From BCD1 sp965230565 (lineage in GTDB: Bacteria; Bacteroidota; Bacteroidia; Chitinophagales; Saprospiraceae), in the NCBI GenBank assembly GCA_965230565.1, contig CBDDLH010000012.1, forward strand, positions 620,001-684,000: a DNA stretch of 64,000 nucleotides, in the 5' to 3' direction. Shown here piece by piece: positions 61,421-64,000 of this stretch. The notes under the pieces were generated by a model, which did not search any database, was not told where the DNA came from, and worked only from the letters and a program-made list of their open reading frames with translations. Each line of letters opens with the position of its first letter. Within the stretch, counting starts at the first letter, position 1. The translations under genes were made by a program, and so were the position numbers.

Positions 61421-62125
61421 TTACATCAAAAAATAACTAAAAGACAAGTTCATTTTGAATGGATTAATTACTTCAAATTTTTGATCTACCCTTGGATCAT
61501 TGATTCCCGAGTAAAAAATAATTTTATCAATTTTTTGAAAATTGAATAATCGACAATTAAAGTTTATCATAACTTTTCCCCACTTAAATCCAATATTAGG
61601 ATTTACTTCAATAGAATGAAACTCTAATTTAGATTTTGAGAGAGGGAAAGTGTCATCCTCAGGAACATTGGTATTTTTAGTGCTTTTCCACAATCCAACA
61701 TTAGGTGTAATTGAAAGACCGACAATAAAAGTATCAGATATTTTATAGAATGAATTAATGGGAATTTCTAAATGAATTTGTTCATATAAGTTCATAAACA
61801 AAAAGATATATCCCAGTTCATCATTAAAATAATAATGGTTAAAAGGGCGACGAAAAGTTGCTCTTTCATAATTTAAACCTATGCCAGTATAAATTTCAAA
61901 CGATAAAATATCTGTTAATTTTCTATTAGCGCTGGCACTAAAATGATAAGTGCCCCAAAATTCAGGCTGAGAGTTTTGTAAAACGTCTTTTTCATGATAC
62001 CCAAAAAGCCTTTTATCGTGTTTTTCAATTCCAAAGTTTGTTTTGATAAACCATTTATCAATCTCATTTTGTGCATTAAGGATGCTAAAAGAAAAAATAC
62101 TAATTATGAATATTATGATTCTCAT
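61421..62125 (-). CDS. Probable outer-membrane beta-barrel protein
   Basis: A 234-residue protein with a signal peptide (MRIIIFIISIFSFSILNAQ). Alternating strands with aromatic girdle residues run through the protein (LSFEIYTGIGLNYERATF, FIVGLSITPNVGLW, PNIGFKWGKVMINFNCRLF), ending FKMNLSFSYFLM. It is noticeably AT-rich compared with the flanking genes. Just upstream lies a truncated coding remnant on the same strand, so the pair may come from an acquired segment. Function unknown. Confidence 0.65.
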   Translation of the reverse strand: MRIIIFIISIFSFSILNAQNEIDKWFIKTNFGIEKHDKRLFGYHEKDVLQNSQPEFWGTYHFSASANRKLTDILSFEIYTGIGLNYERATFRRPFNHYYFNDELGYIFLFMNLYEQIHLEIPINSFYKISDTFIVGLSITPNVGLWKSTKNTNVPEDDTFPLSKSKLEFHSIEVNPNIGFKWGKVMINFNCRLFNFQKIDKIIFYSGINDPRVDQKFEVINPFKMNLSFSYFLM

Positions 62126-62128
62126 GGT

Positions 62129-62329
62129 TTAAAGGTTTTTTAAATTCTTGATCTCCTGCAGTAACTTTATCAAAGTGGATTCCTGAAGGATATGGGATGA
62201 GTCAGTAGTTGAAATATGGTTTATTAATTGGTAACTAGCAATTTTATTTCCATTAGAATCATAAATTTCTATCAAGTTTTTAACTTCATGCCAATCGGAA
62301 GTTAGTCTTATTGAAAAAATATTTGTTAG
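62129..62329 (-). pseudogene. C-terminal coding remnant without a start codon
   Basis: An uninterrupted 66-codon frame from just after a TAG (62330-62332) to TAA (62129-62131), with coding-like composition: IRLTSDWHEVKNLIEIYDSN, then GNKIASYQLINHIS and LQESTLIKLLQEIKNLKNL. It has no ATG or plausible start at its 5' end, so it looks like the 3' part of a deleted gene. It ends 3 bp before the start of the beta-barrel gene. The rest of the 318-bp gap holds only the terminator at 62370-62403. Confidence 0.5.
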
Positions 62330-62369
62330 CTAGACGGACACTTGCCGTGATGCGGTCTTTCCACAAAAA

Positions 62370-62403
62370 ATCCCGAATGCGAATCCAATTTCACATTCGG
62401 GAT
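62370..62403 (-). terminator. Terminator of the type B T9SS gene
   Basis: A perfect 10-bp stem ATCCCGAATG/CATTCGGGAT (62370-62379 with 62394-62403), followed on the minus strand by TTTTT. Confidence 0.85.
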
Positions 62404-62443
62404 AATAGATATTGTAAAGGAGAATTTCCTCTTTGAGTATTAA

Positions 62444-64000
62444 TTACCGCATAAGAATTATATCTCCTGAATAAGTTTCCACCTCTCCGTCTACAAACTC
62501 AATTTCTGCAACAAAAACAAAAACACCCGCGTTGAGGTATTCTCCGCGGAACCTTCCGTCCCAGCCAACTGAAGAATCATTACTGCTGAAATTGAATTGC
62601 TCAAAAACGACTTCTCCCCACCTGTTGGCGATGATGAAACTCTTTACCTGTACCACGTCGGAACCTGAGTTGATAAATAAGATGTCATTGACACCATCCG
62701 AGTTTGGTGAGAAGACATTCGGAATGAATACTCTTCTCTCCTTATCGACAAAAATGGTAATATCATCAGAAACCGGGCAGCCATCCTCATCAATAATATC
62801 TAATTGAAATGTGCTGCTGTTGGTCAACAGATAAGTCATTGGGTCAAAGCAGTCAGGACAAGCGAGTAAATCACGGTTGGTCCAGTTGAGGGAAGCAATG
62901 GATTCCTGTGGGAAGTTGATCTGTGGCTGCAGATGCACACTGTCCCCAAGCAGGATAAACAGATCTTCTCCAAGATCGAGTTGTAATTCAATTCCTTCCT
63001 GGATCACAACAGTGGTATCCCATTGGCAACCACTTGCATCCTCCGCCGTAATGCTATAACTGCCGGCAGCAAGGCCTGAATATTGAGCATTACTGGTAAA
63101 TGCCTGGTCGTTAAATGCATAAAGTATCTGTAATCCCGGATCCTGGGCAGCAACGGTGATGAAACCGTTAGCTTCTCCATAACAACCGGCATCTTCAGCA
63201 ACGACATCAAAATCCGTCGGTATGGTGGCTACCTGGGTCACGAAAGTCTGATCAGAGGAAGTACAGCCATTATCATTATTGGTTACCATCAGGTAATAAA
63301 TACCCGGACCTCCAATAGTTGGTGTCAGACTGTTAGCTCCGGCGAGAATAGATCCTGTTCCCGGAACATCCGTTGTCCAGGAGTAAGAGTATTGAGATCC
63401 CACCGACGTGCCTTGACCATTCAGTTCAAGCGTTGTTTCGTTACAATCCAGTTGCATTTGAATTCCGGCATTGGCCACCGGTGGTGTGAGGTCCGTATCA
63501 ACGATCATTTCATCCGTATTGGAACAACCATTGGTAGTGTCCTGAACCATGAGGCTGTAAGTACCCGGGGTGGTTACTTCAAGCGTGGTGGTCGTTGCTC
63601 CATTGATCGGGTTGCCGGAAGGATCAAGCCACTGGTAAATGATCTCGTTACCCGCCTGAGAACCTGAACCATCGGCTGTGATACTGGTGATTGCGCAGGT
63701 GATCGTCGCATCCTGACCTGCGTCTGCTACCGGATAATTTTCATTATTAATCAACTGCAAAGTGTCGGAAACCACACAACCCGTGTGTTCATCGGTTACG
63801 AACAAGATGTAGGTCCCTTCCGTATTGGCAGTGTATGTATTTAAACTGGCTCCACCGATGAGGTTGCCATCCATATACCATTCATAGCTGATATCAGAGC
63901 CTGAACTTGAAGTACTACCGTCCAGCAAAGCATCTGTGATGTTACAATCCAGCTGATTCTCTGTATTTAAAATGGCCGTTAGTCCCGGTGAAAGATTCTG
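62444..64000 (-). CDS. Gliding motility-associated, T9SS type B secreted protein (5' part missing)
   Basis: The last 518 codons of a gene that runs off the window edge; the frame is open to base 64000, so the apparent start near 63928 is only an internal TTG. The visible part repeats an Ig/PKD-like unit of about 85 residues: L-D-C-N-x-T, then GSxxSYxWxxxG, YxLxVTDxxxGCxxSD. A SprB-type repeat (AGCYGEANGFITVAAQDPGL...AGSYSITAEDASGCQWDTTVVI) follows, then the C-terminal gliding-associated sorting domain (RRVFIPNVFSPNSDGVND, FIIANRWGEVVFEQFNF, GVFVFVAEIEFVDGEVETYSGDIILMR). SprB-like proteins act as surface adhesins in gliding. Confidence 0.88.
   Translation of the reverse strand, partial: QNLSPGLTAILNTENQLDCNITDALLDGSTSSSGSDISYEWYMDGNLIGGASLNTYTANTEGTYILFVTDEHTGCVVSDTLQLINNENYPVADAGQDATITCAITSITADGSGSQAGNEIIYQWLDPSGNPINGATTTTLEVTTPGTYSLMVQDTTNGCSNTDEMIVDTDLTPPVANAGIQMQLDCNETTLELNGQGTSVGSQYSYSWTTDVPGTGSILAGANSLTPTIGGPGIYYLMVTNNDNGCTSSDQTFVTQVATIPTDFDVVAEDAGCYGEANGFITVAAQDPGLQILYAFNDQAFTSNAQYSGLAAGSYSITAEDASGCQWDTTVVIQEGIELQLDLGEDLFILLGDSVHLQPQINFPQESIASLNWTNRDLLACPDCFDPMTYLLTNSSTFQLDIIDEDGCPVSDDITIFVDKERRVFIPNVFSPNSDGVNDILFINSGSDVVQVKSFIIANRWGEVVFEQFNFSSNDSSVGWDGRFRGEYLNAGVFVFVAEIEFVDGEVETYSGDIILMR

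Overview
The window is chromosomal DNA from a Bacteroidota bacterium, most likely Saprospiraceae-like. The phylum call rests on many proteins with type IX secretion (T9SS) C-terminal sorting domains, a hybrid two-component regulator of the polysaccharide-utilisation type, Bacteroidota-style TAnnTTTG promoter boxes, and a SecA of the long Bacteroidota form. No rRNA is present; the one RNA gene found is tRNA-Cys.

Layout. 0-4.5 kb: small GNAT acetyltransferase, an efflux adaptor plus TolC pair without its pump, and a secreted T9SS protein. 5-9 kb: a very large protein with two cyclase domains, an AAA ATPase and TPRs, laid out like animal soluble adenylyl cyclase. 9-19.5 kb (minus strand): two paralogous barrel-like envelope proteins, a six-PKD secreted protein, an ATP-grasp enzyme, an M17 aminopeptidase, an esterase and a phosphoesterase. 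19.9-25.7 kb: an L-fucose oxidation cluster (two SDR dehydrogenases, a lactonase, a diketo-acid hydrolase, a FucP-type symporter and a mutarotase) with no L-fuconate dehydratase in view, then tRNA-Cys. 26-32 kb: a DUF4105 membrane protein, a MUG113/HTH fusion, two T9SS proteins and a hemolysin III-family protein. 32-43 kb: three lipoprotein sulfatases, one unknown membrane protein and a hybrid two-component regulator. Together with the fucose genes this suggests use of a sulfated fucose-rich glycan, although no SusC/SusD pair or fucosidase lies in the window.

44-54.4 kb is the most unusual part. Housekeeping secA is followed by a compact, visibly AT-richer three-gene operon: a SIR2-like protein with a probable effector-associated domain, an nSTAND-type NTPase with one membrane helix, and a second full-length, divergent SecA. 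SIR2-like and nSTAND proteins are typical of bacterial conflict (anti-phage) systems; I know of no described system that includes a SecA paralogue. The operon has a perfect 18-bp palindrome upstream and a strong terminator downstream.

54.5-64 kb: a giant T9SS protein carrying dockerin-like and cohesin-like modules behind a structured leader, two small envelope proteins, a coding remnant, and the 3' end of a gliding/T9SS type B protein that runs off the window. Intergenic spaces are rich in short-period (7-bp) degenerate arrays and several inverted-repeat families.
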